From Cephalotus follicularis (lineage: Eukaryota > Streptophyta > Magnoliopsida > Oxalidales > Cephalotaceae): a DNA stretch of 64,000 bases. Under the pieces are notes generated by a model, which was not told where the DNA came from, made no database searches, and saw nothing but the letters and a program-made list of their open reading frames with translations. The stretch lies in contig BDDD01002241.1 in assembly GCA_001972305.1 (NCBI GenBank), forward strand, positions 175,101 through 239,100, written 5' to 3'. Both the position numbers and the translations under genes were made by a program. Positions 46,774 through 58,839 of this stretch are shown here, piece after piece; positions within the stretch are counted from its first letter, which is position 1, and every line of letters starts with the position of its first letter.

Positions 46774-49700
46774 TTACTCACTGTTTTGAGATATTACCTC
46801 TCCAAACTTTAGAAAGAGCTGAGCATCTGAGGTGCTCATAGTTGGACAGTTCAACATATGTGGAGTTTTGAGATTTGCATACTCATCCATGTAGCAAGGC
46901 ATCTTTGAGGATGAGAGAGGGGCGAGCGGCGTATGTGGGTTGCTTTGGAGGTGGCGCAAGGCTCCGAGGACACGCGTTACTTCATGCATGGTTGGCCGAT
47001 CTGATGGCTGCCTCTTAGTGCATAGAAGAGCAAGCTGAAAAACCTTCTTTACTGCTCCAAGATCCTTGCACGTTGTGCTGATCTCAGGATCAACAGTTTC
47101 CATAACAGCATTATTGGAGGCCTTGGACAATATCTGAGGCGTGTACAGGGCCAAACATGTGAGAAACTGACGATTTGATTTCTTTGAATTCAATGCAAAG
47201 AACATATACATTATGCATATGCAAGCCACAATAAGAAAAAACGTACAATGGTCGCTGCCAATTTGTAAAAATACATGGCAAACAGGAATTTCAGAATTAA
47301 TGATTTTAGGTAACAACTGTCGTTTATTACAGGTGCATGCATTCATAATTGCATACCAACAACATCAAGCCAATGAAATTACAATAGTATAACCATCTTC
47401 TAGTTAAATTCTTGGCGATAGCAGCATGAACTTAATCATATATTCCAAGTCAAGCATACCATCATAATTCAACAACCAAGAGCACTAAATATTCTAAGAC
47501 AGAACCAGTTATACTCAAGGAAAACATCATGAAGACAGAAGACAAACCAGATGGTGGAGATTGGATTCGTTGTCTACCGCTTTCCTTCCGGTTAGCAACT
47601 CAAGTAGAACAATCCCATAACTGTACACATCAGACTTCTCAGTCAGACGGGAAGTGCGGGCATACTCAGGATCTATATAACCAATGGTTCCCAATATGTA
47701 AGTAGAAGTATGAGTCTTTGACAAGCATAAGCTCTTGGCAATGCCAAAATCAGTGAGATGAGGCTCAAAATCCTTATCCAGTAATATGTTAGATGATTTC
47801 ACATCCCTGTGTATGATTCGGGGACTACAATCATGGTGTAGATATGCTAGCCCTTGAGCAGCTCCAAGTGCTATCTGTAGACGAGTACCCCAATCGAGCT
47901 TTTTTTTCTTCATAGGGCCTGAAATACAAACGCAGGGTATAAACATGCTTGCAAAATTCTTTGGAACAACATTCTTTTTTGTTTCCAAGGGAGATACTGT
48001 AGCAGTGGAATACTGCAGCACTACAGAAACAATTGAACTTTACAACACAAACAATAAGACAAGTATGGCAACAGATAGCGACATTCAACTTACCATGAAG
48101 GAGATCCCAGAGACTGCCATTTTCCATATAGTCATAAAAAAGAAGATTCCCACAGGGAGAAAGGGAGTATCCTTGGAGGCTGACCAGATTCCGATGCTTG
48201 ATGCTCCCAACCGTCTCAAGCTCCGTCTCGAATTCCTTCAAGCACTGTGGATAGTGAGAGTATAATCTCTTGATAGCCACTGGCTTGCAATTTTTAAGAA
48301 CACATTTGTATACTGTGCTTGATGCACCACGACCAATAATATACTTCTCACTCAAATTCTCAGTCATCCTCATGATGTCATCATACACGTGAAGTGCCAT
48401 ATTCATATGAAGAATCACCAACTTTGGTGTTGAGAAATTAACTGCTTATTACAAGCACATAGGAGTTAGTGACTGCATCATCATTTCTTGATAAACTATA
48501 TTTACTGTCATCCAACATGTCTCATGGTTTTCCTCTACTTTTCTTAGATATTATTTTGTTTTTTATAATTAGCTATTCACTGTAAAAAAAAAAAAGAAGA
48601 CAAAGATAAAGATAAAAGAAAAACAAAAGAATATTCAGATCTGTAGACGACATAATAATCAATTCTGTTGGGTCAACTTATGGACAGTAACAATCCTAAT
48701 GCAATTTAAATTGTCAAATCATTCTACTCAGTTTACACAAACCAAACTTACATTCATAGAGAACAGTCATTGTTACTCATGGGAGTCGAATCTATATTAA
48801 TGATATCAGATAAAAAATAATGGTACCTGGTTTTTCAAGTGTTCCATCTGCAAAATGAGAGGGATTATGTGGGCGGCACACTGCCACCAAGATCATGAGA
48901 AGAATAACAAGGGCACCGAGAGCAATCCCAAGGATAGCGGCTTTAGAAACTGTGACTGCATAACATAACAAAAAATTCAATATATGTCATCTAGCTATTT
49001 CCTCAAGGTGTTCTACCAAAATGCCCTACCCAAACAACAAAGTGTTTACACTTCAGTAAGTTGGATATTATTTTCTTGTACCATAATAATACGGCATAAT
49101 ATCTTCGCATTTGCGTAGTTTTTTCACAGCATCCAACTAGATCAGAATACAACAGAATAATTCACACAACGTAATGTAGGAATAAGGCAAATTATTTTTT
49201 CATCATAAAAACAGTTGAGGACAAAAATGAATCTCAGTGGAAGATTAAGATTACCTCGCTCAGCATGATGAGATTCATGGCAAGGAGAATTGAGCCAGTA
49301 GCCACAAAGACCAGAATTTCCAATGAAACTGCAGACAAGAAGGTATAATAGTCGAACTGATCCTCAAAACGGAAATTATAAGTGATCACGCATAACTATC
49401 AAAGACCAATAAAGTTCAGCTCAAACTGAGCAATTATCGTCTAGCAAATTAAAAGGAAAAATGAAATGCAATTAAATCTTCTAACCTGTCAGGTGAAAAC
49501 CTTGAAAAGTTATTGCTCGTGGGAATATCGCCAACTAGGTTGTTATAAGACACATTTCTGCATGAATCCAGCCAGTATGGAGTTATATGTCAAATTAAAG
49601 TGGCATCTTAAAGGTCAAGACACATGAAGAGAGTGGGTATTATTAGGGATAGTGAACCAACAAGAAAGTGAGACTGAGACAGTTGATCAGTGATATAACA

Positions 49701-50491
49701 TCCCCGGATAAGTTGTTGTATTCCAGTTGCCTGCAATATTTTGCAAAAATAAATTGTAACAGAATCATTGGACAATTGATGGAATCATTAAGGTTGAAAA
49801 CCAGGGATCGACTAGAATTACCATTTGTAAACCTAGAATACGATACCCAGCTATAGCTTTGATACAAAACCTAGAATATCATTTACAAGTGCATCCAATG
49901 TGTTTTAGGTAATATCTCTTAGAAACTTGTTAATGTCACAAGTGCCATCAAAAGTGTGGTCGATGGATATTGGAAAGAAGAAAAGACAAAGTTAGCAATT
50001 GTTAATCCGCACCAAATTTACTCTTATATTTCTGTCAACAACCAAAAACAAAGATTGTTTGTGATCACCTAACTTACAATGAGAACATGTTCTGAAGCTG
50101 GCTAATTTCCTGAGGAATCAACCCTGAGAGATGATTGTTTGAAAGATCTCTATAATGAAGAAGGAAACGCAAAGTTAGAAAGAATTCAAGACAGCATAAA
50201 CATACACTGTAGCAGTAACAAATAATCATTTCTTACATCTCCATTACACTTCGTAAATTTCCAAACTCTGCGGGAATAAATCCTGTTAAATGGTTTCTGC
50301 TTAAATTCCTATGATACAAAACAACAAGAGTCAGCAACAAACAAAAAAAAAGTAGAAGCAGGAGAGCTTAGTGGTAGGACTAACAGCTTTAGAATATGTT
50401 CCAAATCCCCAAGTGAAGAAGGAATTGAGCCGCTGATTTTGTTATTGGAAATGTCCCTGGACAAAAAAAGACAACCATTACTTCATAGTTT

Positions 50492-50522
<31 letters not shown>

Positions 50523-52763
50523 GCAACCAACACTTACAAAGTATCCAGATTACCAATCTTAGATAGCTCAAGTGGGATAGATCCCCCGATATTGTTCGAG
50601 GAAAGATTCCTGAGGAGGGTCGGAAACAATGAATGTGACATGAAAGAATTTAAGCAAGGTTATTCAACATAAGATCTGTAAGCGAATAATTAAAACCTTC
50701 ATGGACAGAAACATGGTTGTAGGGTCTTGGTTATATTTAAGCAAATGGTTGTGGGGTATTTTTTACATATTAGCAAATGAAGTTATGCAACCACCAAAAT
50801 TGGGTAGAATGACAACGATAGCATGGGGTAGTCACAACTGATCAACAAATGTGCAGGAAACATGAAGACTAGCTATTCTACACCATGTTTTGGCCATGAA
50901 AAATAAAATAAACAATGGTTTTAACAAAGATAAGTAGTCCCAAGTAATTTATTTCAAGTGCATCCTCCTTATGAATCGGAGCCAAAGTTTCAACCAAGCA
51001 AGGGAGTGGAACTTACAAGTATGTCATACTATCCAGCCTTTGAAATGCAGCTGGGATGGTTCCATTCAACTTGTTCCCATGAACATTGCTAAGATCAAAT
51101 TATCTGGTTAATAACTGCCTTAAAATGATTCAGCATTCTAGAAAGTAAATACAAATTTGGAAATGGATACTTACAGGCTGTTGAGATTAGTACATGAGCT
51201 GAGATTAGCAGGTATTGATCCTTCAAGTTGGTTGTTAGCAACATTTCTGCAGGTCCAGTACAATAGCGAGATAATATATAATACCACCAGAAATTACGAA
51301 AAATAGAGCGAATAATATAGCAGAACATACAGATCAAACAAATCAGTGAGCTTCCCAAGCTCTGGTGGGATATGACCAGTAAGAAGATTATCATTCAATT
51401 CCCTGCATATGGCAAGAACAATGCTTGAGAGACTGTAGGTAATTCCCCCTAATCCTAATTAAAACATGTACTTTGAATAAACCCAGCAAACATGACAACT
51501 TCTGCACACACATAAAACTGTAACGGTTTATACTAAGAAAAAGGTGAAGCGAAACCCTTTGAACGGGTCCATACAAGTAATGAAGCCTTGTCATATTTCC
51601 AAGCTCTGGAGGAATGATTCCAGTCAACTTGTTACCATGCAAATACCTGAAAGATATAGCTTTTCCAATTACTATATTTGAAACATTGTACATGCAAAAG
51701 ATACAAGTAAAATAAAAAGTATTCAAGCATTTATGAGCAGCCCTAATATAACTAGGAAACTTGGGTAGACTATGGATAACAATAACACATTGTGCAAACT
51801 GGCTTCAACTATAGACAGCTTAATAATGGCATCCAAAATCATTATGATCTTTGATATTTGAGATCTTACCATGAGGAACTACAAATAATAATTTGCAAGA
51901 TTACAAAGCATGAACTTACAATTTCTCTGTGTAACTTAGATTTCCTAAAATAGGAGGGATGGATCCGGCTAACATGTTGCAGCTTAAATCACTGGATTGA
52001 CACAAGGAAAAATAACAAGGAAATAAAAATTGGAAACTTGAAATAAAAAATAAAAGAGAAGAATAATGAAAGGACTTACAAACTTTCCCTAATGATAAAC
52101 CCAAACATAGAAAGCTACTAACTTCAGATACCAGTTAACTGAAAACACTTACAGAACAGCAAGTGCTTGCATCAGACCAACCACCGATGGAATGTTCCCA
52201 GACAGACGATTACGTTGCAAGGATCTAGCAAGAATAATCAAAAAGTAAGAGCACTTAACAGCCGAAGAAGTTGTAAACACTTGTCAATAGACTCAATACC
52301 AACACTGCCATCAAAATCAAGATAAAACTTCAAGCACATACAGTGTGGCTACTTGCAAGAACCCAATGTTGAATGGAATTTCTCCTGTGAGCTGGTTGTA
52401 AGACAAGTCCCTACCATAAAGGAGATAGTATTGAATTAAACAAGGAAGGCATTTCAAGACATTTTTCTTCATTGATTTGATTGGATACATACAAAACCTG
52501 GAAGGCAGAGCAGTTGCCGATATTCTGAGGAATGCTGCCAGTCAAACTGTTGTTTCTCACATCACTGCATGTGACAGAAGAAACAGGTTAGATTCACTAA
52601 GGACGTTGCTGAAAATCACAAAGAGTGCTCCCTGTTATATGCTAAGAAAACTTACAAATACCACAACCCGGTTAGCTGGCACATATCTGGAGAGAGTGTA
52701 CCCACTAAATTGTTCCCTCTCAAACCACTGAAGGCATAAATCCATTAGAAGAGATCAACAGAT
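45463..52763 (+). repeat. Tandem duplication C, right copy
   Basis: Begins with MADS intron 7 sequence (agtatatttatatatatt) and ends in ERECTA intron 7 (caacagat), where it continues into unique 5' ERECTA exons. It therefore carries the 3' two thirds of the intact ERECTA gene, the intergenic region, and the orphan last exon of the MADS gene. Confidence 0.95.
45828..45875 (+). pseudogene. Orphan copy of MADS exon 8
   Basis: Identical by eye to 38537-38584, including the acceptor ttttcag, and encodes SQLQVEMKEYGAYQI plus stop. No other MADS exons are nearby, so it is a by-product of tandem duplication C. It could in principle serve as an alternative terminal exon for a read-through MADS transcript, 7.3 kb downstream. 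Confidence 0.9.
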
Positions 52764-54657
52764 GGAAACATATGTGCAGAGAAAATTACTATATTAATAT
52801 AATAAAGAGTATAGACTGCTTTAGCATCATCAAAATTTCGTGAGCTCACAGATACTGCAGAACCTCATTCCAGTATATAAGCCATGGTATCTCCCCAGTG
52901 AGTTTATTCTGCGCCAGGTCTCTGGAGCCAGTGTTATAAAATATAAGAATCTTTTTTTGTAGATCATCAAAAAGGAAAAATAAATGAGAAGTGGCAGTGA
53001 TTAACTTACAAAATTTTCAAGTTCGGAATCTGAGACAAAGTTGAAGGAATCGGTCCAATCAACTGATTGTTTTTTAAAACCCTACGAATCCATAAGATTA
53101 CATATAAACAAAAAAAAAATAGAATGTGACATTAGAGAAGCAGCAAAAAGTTATCGGTTGACAAAAAAGAGACATGCCTGAAGGTACTTACAAGGTTTCC
53201 AGCTGTTTCAACTTTGAAACTGAAAATGGTATGTCTCCATATATCTCATTAAAAGACAAGTCCCTAACGACACCAAGAAAACAGTATTTAACTCAGTTGA
53301 CAAAGATTGTATAAACATGATGCATGTAAAAATATCTACAACAGTGACATTATAAGCTTAAGTAAAACTCATTGTGAACCTAGTCCCCTTATCTTTTATC
53401 ATAAGTTAATTAGAACCGACACATGATTCCAAAAATGGCTCTATTCCAAAAAAAGAAAAAAACTCACTGTGATATAGAACTTACAAGCTTTTCAAAGAAG
53501 AACAGTCACCAATCTCGTCTGGTATCTGCCCAGAAAGACGATTTCCCCTGAGATCACTACTCAAAGAACACACAAAAATTGTCAATTTTAAAATAAACCT
53601 ACATCAAAGTCCATTAATTAAACAGAAAATAAGCTTAGGCTGCACATGCTTCAACGGTAGAGCAGGGTAATACTAGCAAAAATCACGTTAAACCTTTGAA
53701 AAAATTTAAACATATTATCTATGGCCCTTCTAGTTTTTCATGTTACTATTTGTAGAAGAAACAAATGGAACCTTAGCAGGGGTAAAAACTTGAAATAAGA
53801 CTTGAATTTCAAGAAACAAAACACTGCATACATTGTGTCGAGATCTTTAAGATTTCCTATACTGGATGAGATTTCCCCTTCAAGATTCAAACCTGACAAA
53901 TTGCTAAAATAACAGAAAACAACAAAAAAAGGAAAAAAAAAAATCAAACTTTGACAAACAAGTAGGTGTCAATGTGTACACTATACAGGCTAAAACAATA
54001 TATTTACCAAAAAAGAAAAAAACAACAGAAAGAGAAAAAGAGAAGGCTCACAGTGCAACAACATTGAAGGTAACATTATCACAAGTGACACCTCTCCAAA
54101 CGCAATAATCAGAGGATGATTCTGTCCAGTCATAGAGAACATTATCCACATCCCTGAATGACTTCTTTACCTCCAAAAGTGCTGCTCCTTTATTTTCATT
54201 ATTTCGGAGAAATTACATAAACCCAAAAACTATTAGTCTCTCTCGCCAATCAACATATTACTGTCTAAATCAAAATCCCATTTCAAGTTGGTTGTTTGTA
54301 AGAAATAGAAGGTGAACAGAATTAAAGTGATGATATTTAGAGCACAACCAAATGTTGATTAGCACATTAAAAAATAGAGACTACCTAAACTAAGCCACGA
54401 AACAAGGTAGAAGATTAAAAAAAAATGTATACTTTTAGCACGTTTAACACTAATTAAAAACAGTCAAGCTGAAGGAAAATAGTAAATAAACTTCAGAATT
54501 TGTTATTATCTTTTACCTACATTTTCACAGTATCCAAACAGGGGATCAACATATAAACCTTTAAGAAAAAACACTCACCATCATCACACTCTACAGAACC
54601 GAAACCCAAAGAGAAGAGAAGAAAACCCAGAAGAAGAAGCTCTACACGAAATGCCAT
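46774..54657 (-). CDS. ER: ERECTA LRR receptor-like kinase
   Basis: Plasma-membrane receptor kinase controlling organ shape, inflorescence architecture and stomatal patterning by perceiving EPF/EPFL peptides. Start at 54657 ([20 protein letters not shown], signal peptide). 27 exons: 54579-54657, 54052-54187, 53832-53903, 53485-53556, 53192-53263, 53010-53081, 52850-52921, 52656-52727, 52493-52564, 52342-52410, 52153-52224, 51920-51991, 51575-51646, 51331-51402, 51175-51246, 51017-51088, 50538-50609, 50385-50456, 50237-50308, 50078-50149, 49662-49730, 49486-49557, 49255-49328, 48827-48955, 48094-48441, 47548-47918, 46774-47133; total 2931 nt, 976 residues, the Arabidopsis ERECTA length and exon number. 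The exon 2 cap has [18 protein letters not shown]. About 20 LRRs follow in mostly 72-nt exons, then the membrane span ([20 protein letters not shown], about 580-601) and a kinase with [30 protein letters not shown] and [13 protein letters not shown]-terminal end [16 protein letters not shown]. No defects seen. Confidence 0.96.
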
Positions 54658-54914
54658 AACTGTCCTTGCTAACCACCTCAAAAACGACTCAACTTGGATA
54701 AAAAAAAATATTTACAGCAGCCCAAAAATTCTTCAACTAGAAAGAAGAAGAAGAAAACAACAGTCGTCTACTTGAACTCTCACCGACATTGAATAAAGGA
54801 AAATACAAAGATAGAAACTGAGAGCAGTCTCAGTTTATGTTCAAGAGAGAGTTAAGATAAGAGCTCTCTCTCTTTCTTTGTCTCTCTTTCCTCTATCTAT
54901 AATGTTTTATAAAT
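54658..54914 (-). promoter_or_regulatory. ERECTA 5' leader and TATA box
   Basis: On the minus strand a TATAAA sequence (plus 54905-54914) is followed by a GA-rich tract (plus 54862-54898, ctctctctctttctttgtc on plus) and then about 200 bp of leader to the ATG. The GA-rich leader is common in plant receptor-kinase genes. The transcription start is inferred to be near 54875. Confidence 0.5.
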
Positions 54915-57822
54915 AAAAACATAGTATATTTTTTCGATGATGGGCCTGGCTTTGCTTGTTCAATCACATCGCTCTGGCTCTCTATATGCAGAGCTGGTTC
55001 AGTACTACTACTACGACACTGGTATCAGACAGAGAGAGAGAGAGAGAGAGGAATTATTTCATTGATAAAGTTAAAAAAAACCCGCCAGAGGTCTGCTGAG
55101 TGATGCTATAAAACCTGCAACACTACTGCCTCCCTACATTTCTATCTATCAATCTATTTATTTTTGCTGTACAAAAAATTAATTATTTGGGATAGGGAAA
55201 ATATTGAATGGCGTGGTGTGATATCAGTGTATGACATGAAATATTGCCATAGTGAATAATGTGGGTCGCTTTCTCTTGGGTTTCGTTGTGACTTTTTGAC
55301 AACTTCTTTTGTGTTTGCAGACTTGGGTAAGGTCAAGTTTATAGATAGGGTCATGGTAACCATGTTTTTCTTACTTTATTATATCTTTCTTTTTCCTTTT
55401 TTCTTTTCCCTAACTTACATGGATTTATTATGTTCTATTGTTATTGTTTAAAACAGGGCAAAACACCAACACGATTCCAACGTACTATAATAAAATTTTA
55501 AATAAATTTAGTATAAATTCCATTAAATTATATTAGGTTAATTTGTTAATTCAATTTGAAGATCAATTTGTTAAGCACAATATGAATCAAATTCAAACAT
55601 AATGTAAAATTGAACTGTTAACACGAATTATCACCCTTATAAATAATTTTTAAGGATCTAAAAAAATATTTTAATAACATATTTTTTTATTATTAAAAAC
55701 AACTTCTAAAGTATCAATCATTATCATTTGGCCATGTATTAATTGGGCTGTAAACAAATCGAGCTCCTTGCCAGCAGATGGAGCTCAACTCGTCTAGCTC
55801 GAGTTTTATTTTAAGCTCGTTTGTTAAATGACATGGTCCAAGCTCGACTCGGGTTCATCTCGTTTGTGAGTAATTATTTAAATATATTTTGTGAGCAATA
55901 GATATAACATAATTATACTTATGTAGTTTTTATTTATTATAATTACACTTTTACCATTTTAGTATAATTATTCTATGTATATTGTTCATATTCATTAACC
56001 TATATATATTTAAACTAAATATTAAACATTAGATTTTATTATCTAATTTGACTTCTAATGATAATGATAGATTGTTAACTTTAATAACAATAAATTTTTT
56101 ATTTTTAAACTAAAAAACCATAATAATTAATATAATCAATCGTATTAAATTTTTAAAATGATGTTTTAGTATAATTAATATTATTTATAAAAAAACAAGT
56201 ATAAATATTCAATTATGATGTAGGATATATTGTCACTTAATGATAAACTTTTTAGTTTGTCATCTCATCTTATACCATTCAATGGAGTGTACATGTTTCA
56301 AAACTCTTGTATATGCGCTCATGTGTACTCCGTTGAATGGCCTAAGGTAGAATGTCAAACTTTTTATTTTGTCACCAGGTGACTATATATCTTGATTTTT
56401 CAATTATTATGTATTAAAACATTGAATACTTATGTCATTTAACATAATTATTGACTTAAAATTTGAATATTATCTAAATTAAGTCTTAATGAACAAAAAA
56501 AAATTGAATATGGATGTGCTCAAGTTTGATTTGTGGGTTTGTAAACTAATATCAAAATAAACTCAAGCATGAGTTTTAATTCAACACCAAACTAGTGTTT
56601 GGATCCAATACAATAAAATAAGTATCAAACAAAGATTGAACAACGAAAAAATCAATTAAACTGATTTTAAAGTCGTGTGTACTAGAATAAATCTCAAGGG
56701 GACTACCCAACAACCTACAAAATGATATTTTTCAATCACATCTCATTTGTTCATATAGTTGTAAAATTGATTTAAAGGACATTAATAAACATGGTCTCTC
56801 GTATAAGACATAGATTGATCTCAATGTTGAATTAAACATGGGATTATGTGTCACACTGTTCCAATTATTTTTCAAGAAGGTATTTTTTGTTAAACAATAG
56901 AAGAAAATTTTATTATAATAAAATCATTCATATCCAATAATTGATTCATCAAAATGGTATAAAATCTCTTGAAATTGAATTGATATTTAAAACACTTTGC
57001 TCCACAAAAACTCCACAATGGCATCAGTTTTTACTACTTTCGCAGACACAGCATACTTAAAGATTCTTAGCCAACACAATCATAAAAAGACCTGCCACGT
57101 GACGTGCCCCGGCCGTGCCACGGTCCAAGTATCTAGGCCCACCTGTGACACGGAAAGGTCTGGGCCCACTTTACAAAATATTAGACTTGTTAGTCTTTTT
57201 TTTTTTTTGTTAGTTTTATAAAAAATTATCGTTTTGTTTTGTTGTACCAACACCTGTAAAACAGTAAGTTTAAAGGGGTAGTTTGGTCTAAAACAAATTT
57301 TTGAATTTTGATACCCTTTAAAATACTTAAAACATATTTCTCACAATTTGCATCATTCTCTCTTAATCTCTCTACTATTATTACTCTCTTCAATTCTCAC
57401 AAGTTAACTTAATCCATTTGTAGTTATTAATTAATTTTGCATTAAGATGGATCCAACTAGAATATTAAGAAAAGCAAGCTAGAATGAAAAGAAAACTAGT
57501 TCATCCGACTTTGATTTTGATGACATTAATCTACGTTCAAATAGTTATGATAACATCATCGATGAATGTTTTTCTATTATATCGTTTGTATATATATATA
57601 TATATTCAAGTCTTCTTGATTAAGACCTACCAAGATCCATTAAGATTAAATTTAGACGTCAAAACAAATAGTCTCGATAAGAAGAAATATGATTAATTCA
57701 GTTTAAAACAATAATTAAGTGCAAACAAACATATCCTAATTTTACTAATGTCTAAATAATTTTAGCAATTGTCTTTGCGTTTGCTAAAGCAAAAAAGTTG
57801 ATATAACCTTTGAAAGCATCCC
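54915..57822. other. ERECTA upstream region and intergenic DNA
   Basis: No gene supported. Visible: a (GA)n microsatellite at about 55029-55050, a gagctcgac/gctcgag-rich segment at about 55740-55860 of repetitive character, the fold-back MITE at 56225-56391, a GC-rich patch with cacgtg at about 57095-57180, and a (TA)n run near 57590-57605. A decayed open stretch near 57445-57580 (Ser/Asp-rich in one frame) has no confident family. Confidence 0.5.
56225..56391. mobile_element. Fold-back MITE, copy 2
   Basis: The arms atatattgtcacttaatgat... and ...gtcaccaggtgactatata are reverse complements with mismatches; the inner arms ccattcaatggagtgtacatg and catgtgtactccgttgaatgg pair over 21 nt with two mismatches. 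Same family as 33001-33156. No coding. Confidence 0.6.
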
Positions 57823-58077
57823 CTTGACATGCTAAAATTTAGTGATTATACAATGAAGACGTTGATGCCGTTTTATGGTGATAGTATAAGGTTAGATCTA
57901 AGCATCTTTTAAATTCAAATTTGTTAATAGATTTGATATCAAAATATTATTTATCGAAAAGGAAATTATTAAGTACACTCGGTGTATAATATAGATGATA
58001 CGATAAATCAATAATATAAAACTATAAAAACATAATAGTGATATTTATTTTTAATTTATTTAATAATTATCATTAAT
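57823..58077 (+). repeat. 256-bp direct repeat, left member
   Basis: Starts cttgacatgctaaaattt and ends attatcattaat; repeated at 58584-58839 with about ten differences and a 1-bp indel. The interior is AT-rich and non-coding. The two members enclose 506 bp holding a SINE-like head and a GC-rich island. Confidence 0.85.
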
Positions 58078-58228
58078 ATATACAGACAAATATATATGTG
58101 CGATTGTAATAATATATAGTGTTTCTTGTAAGTTGTAAATATGTATGTATGAATTATAATGTATATATGCAATTTTTTGTTTAAAACACTTTAAATACGA
58201 TAGTATGTTCACTTAATAACAAAAAACA

Positions 58229-58292
58229 TTGTTAGTCTAGTGGTTATGATGGTCTTGAATTAACTTAGAGGTGTAAAGTTCGAACCTCAAAA
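58229..58292 (+). mobile_element. tRNA-derived SINE head
   Basis: Contains an A-box-like tagtctagtggttat (about 58232-58246) and a perfect B-box-like aagttcgaacctc (58276-58288) at the spacing of RNA polymerase III promoters, with ttaacttagaggt between them, as in plant tRNA-derived SINEs. It does not fold as a complete tRNA and lacks a tRNA acceptor stem, so it is a SINE rather than a tRNA gene. Confidence 0.65.
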
Positions 58293-58343
58293 CTAGTTTA
58301 TTTTTGTTTCATAATTAAATTAAACATATAAAAACAGCATAAC

Positions 58344-58582
58344 TGGCGGGGCTGGGCGGGGCGGAGCAGAATAAGAGCATTTTTCTTCTAAAGCGGAGCG
58401 GGGGCGGGGATACGAAATATATTAGGTGGCGGGGGCAGGCACAAAACATGTTTTGCCCCCGCCCATCCCCGTATGCGGGGCTGATTTTTTGCCCCACCCC
58501 CGCCCCCATCTCCATTTTTGGCGGAGAATCCCCACCCCATTTTAAGCAGGACGGAACGGGGGCGGGTAAAATTACCGTCCCT
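58344..58582. other. GC-rich inverted-repeat island
   Basis: About 240 bp dominated by gcggggcgggg / ccccgcccc words in strongly AT-rich surroundings. Complementary segments (gcgggggcggggata against atccccgcccc-like, and a palindrome acaaaacatgttttg) would allow extensive folding. The right end reads, on the minus strand, AGGGACGGTAATTTTACCCG, which looks like a non-autonomous DNA-transposon end, and abuts the second 256-bp repeat. Short open frames on the minus strand are low-complexity and not genes. Confidence 0.55.
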
Positions 58583-58583
58583 A

Positions 58584-58839
58584 CTTGACATGCTAAAATT
58601 TAGTGATTATACAATGAAGACGTTTATGCCGTTTTATGGTGATAGTGATAAGGTTAGATCTAAGCATCTTTTAAATTCAAATTCGTTAATAGATTTGAGA
58701 TCAAAATATTATTTATCGAAAAGGAAATTATTAAGCACACTTAGTGTATAATATAGGTGATACAATAAATCAATAATATAAAACTATAAAAACGTAATAG
58801 TGATATTTATTTTTAATTTATTTAATAATTATCATTAAT
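58584..58839 (+). repeat. 256-bp direct repeat, right member
   Basis: Second member of the pair beginning at 57823. It reads gatagtgataagg where the left has gatagtataagg, and differs at about ten other sites, suggesting an older event than duplications A-C. Confidence 0.85.

Noticed and set aside
38172-52763. Two full, independent ERECTA-family genes (such as ER and ERL)
   Set aside because: The copies are nearly identical including introns and a microsatellite, and the second lacks exons 1-7, so this is one recent partial duplication rather than two paralogues.
57445-57580. Start of a transposase gene (Ser/Asp-rich frame after MDPTRILRKA)
   Set aside because: Only about 40 codons with a stop inside and no catalytic motif downstream; too little to name a family.
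58229-58292. Functional tRNA gene
   Set aside because: A and B boxes are present but there is no acceptor stem or proper cloverleaf; a SINE head explains it better.
58315-58591. Minus-strand Gly/Pro-rich proteins in the GC-rich island
   Set aside because: Low-complexity reading of G/C runs in both frames; no start context or homology.
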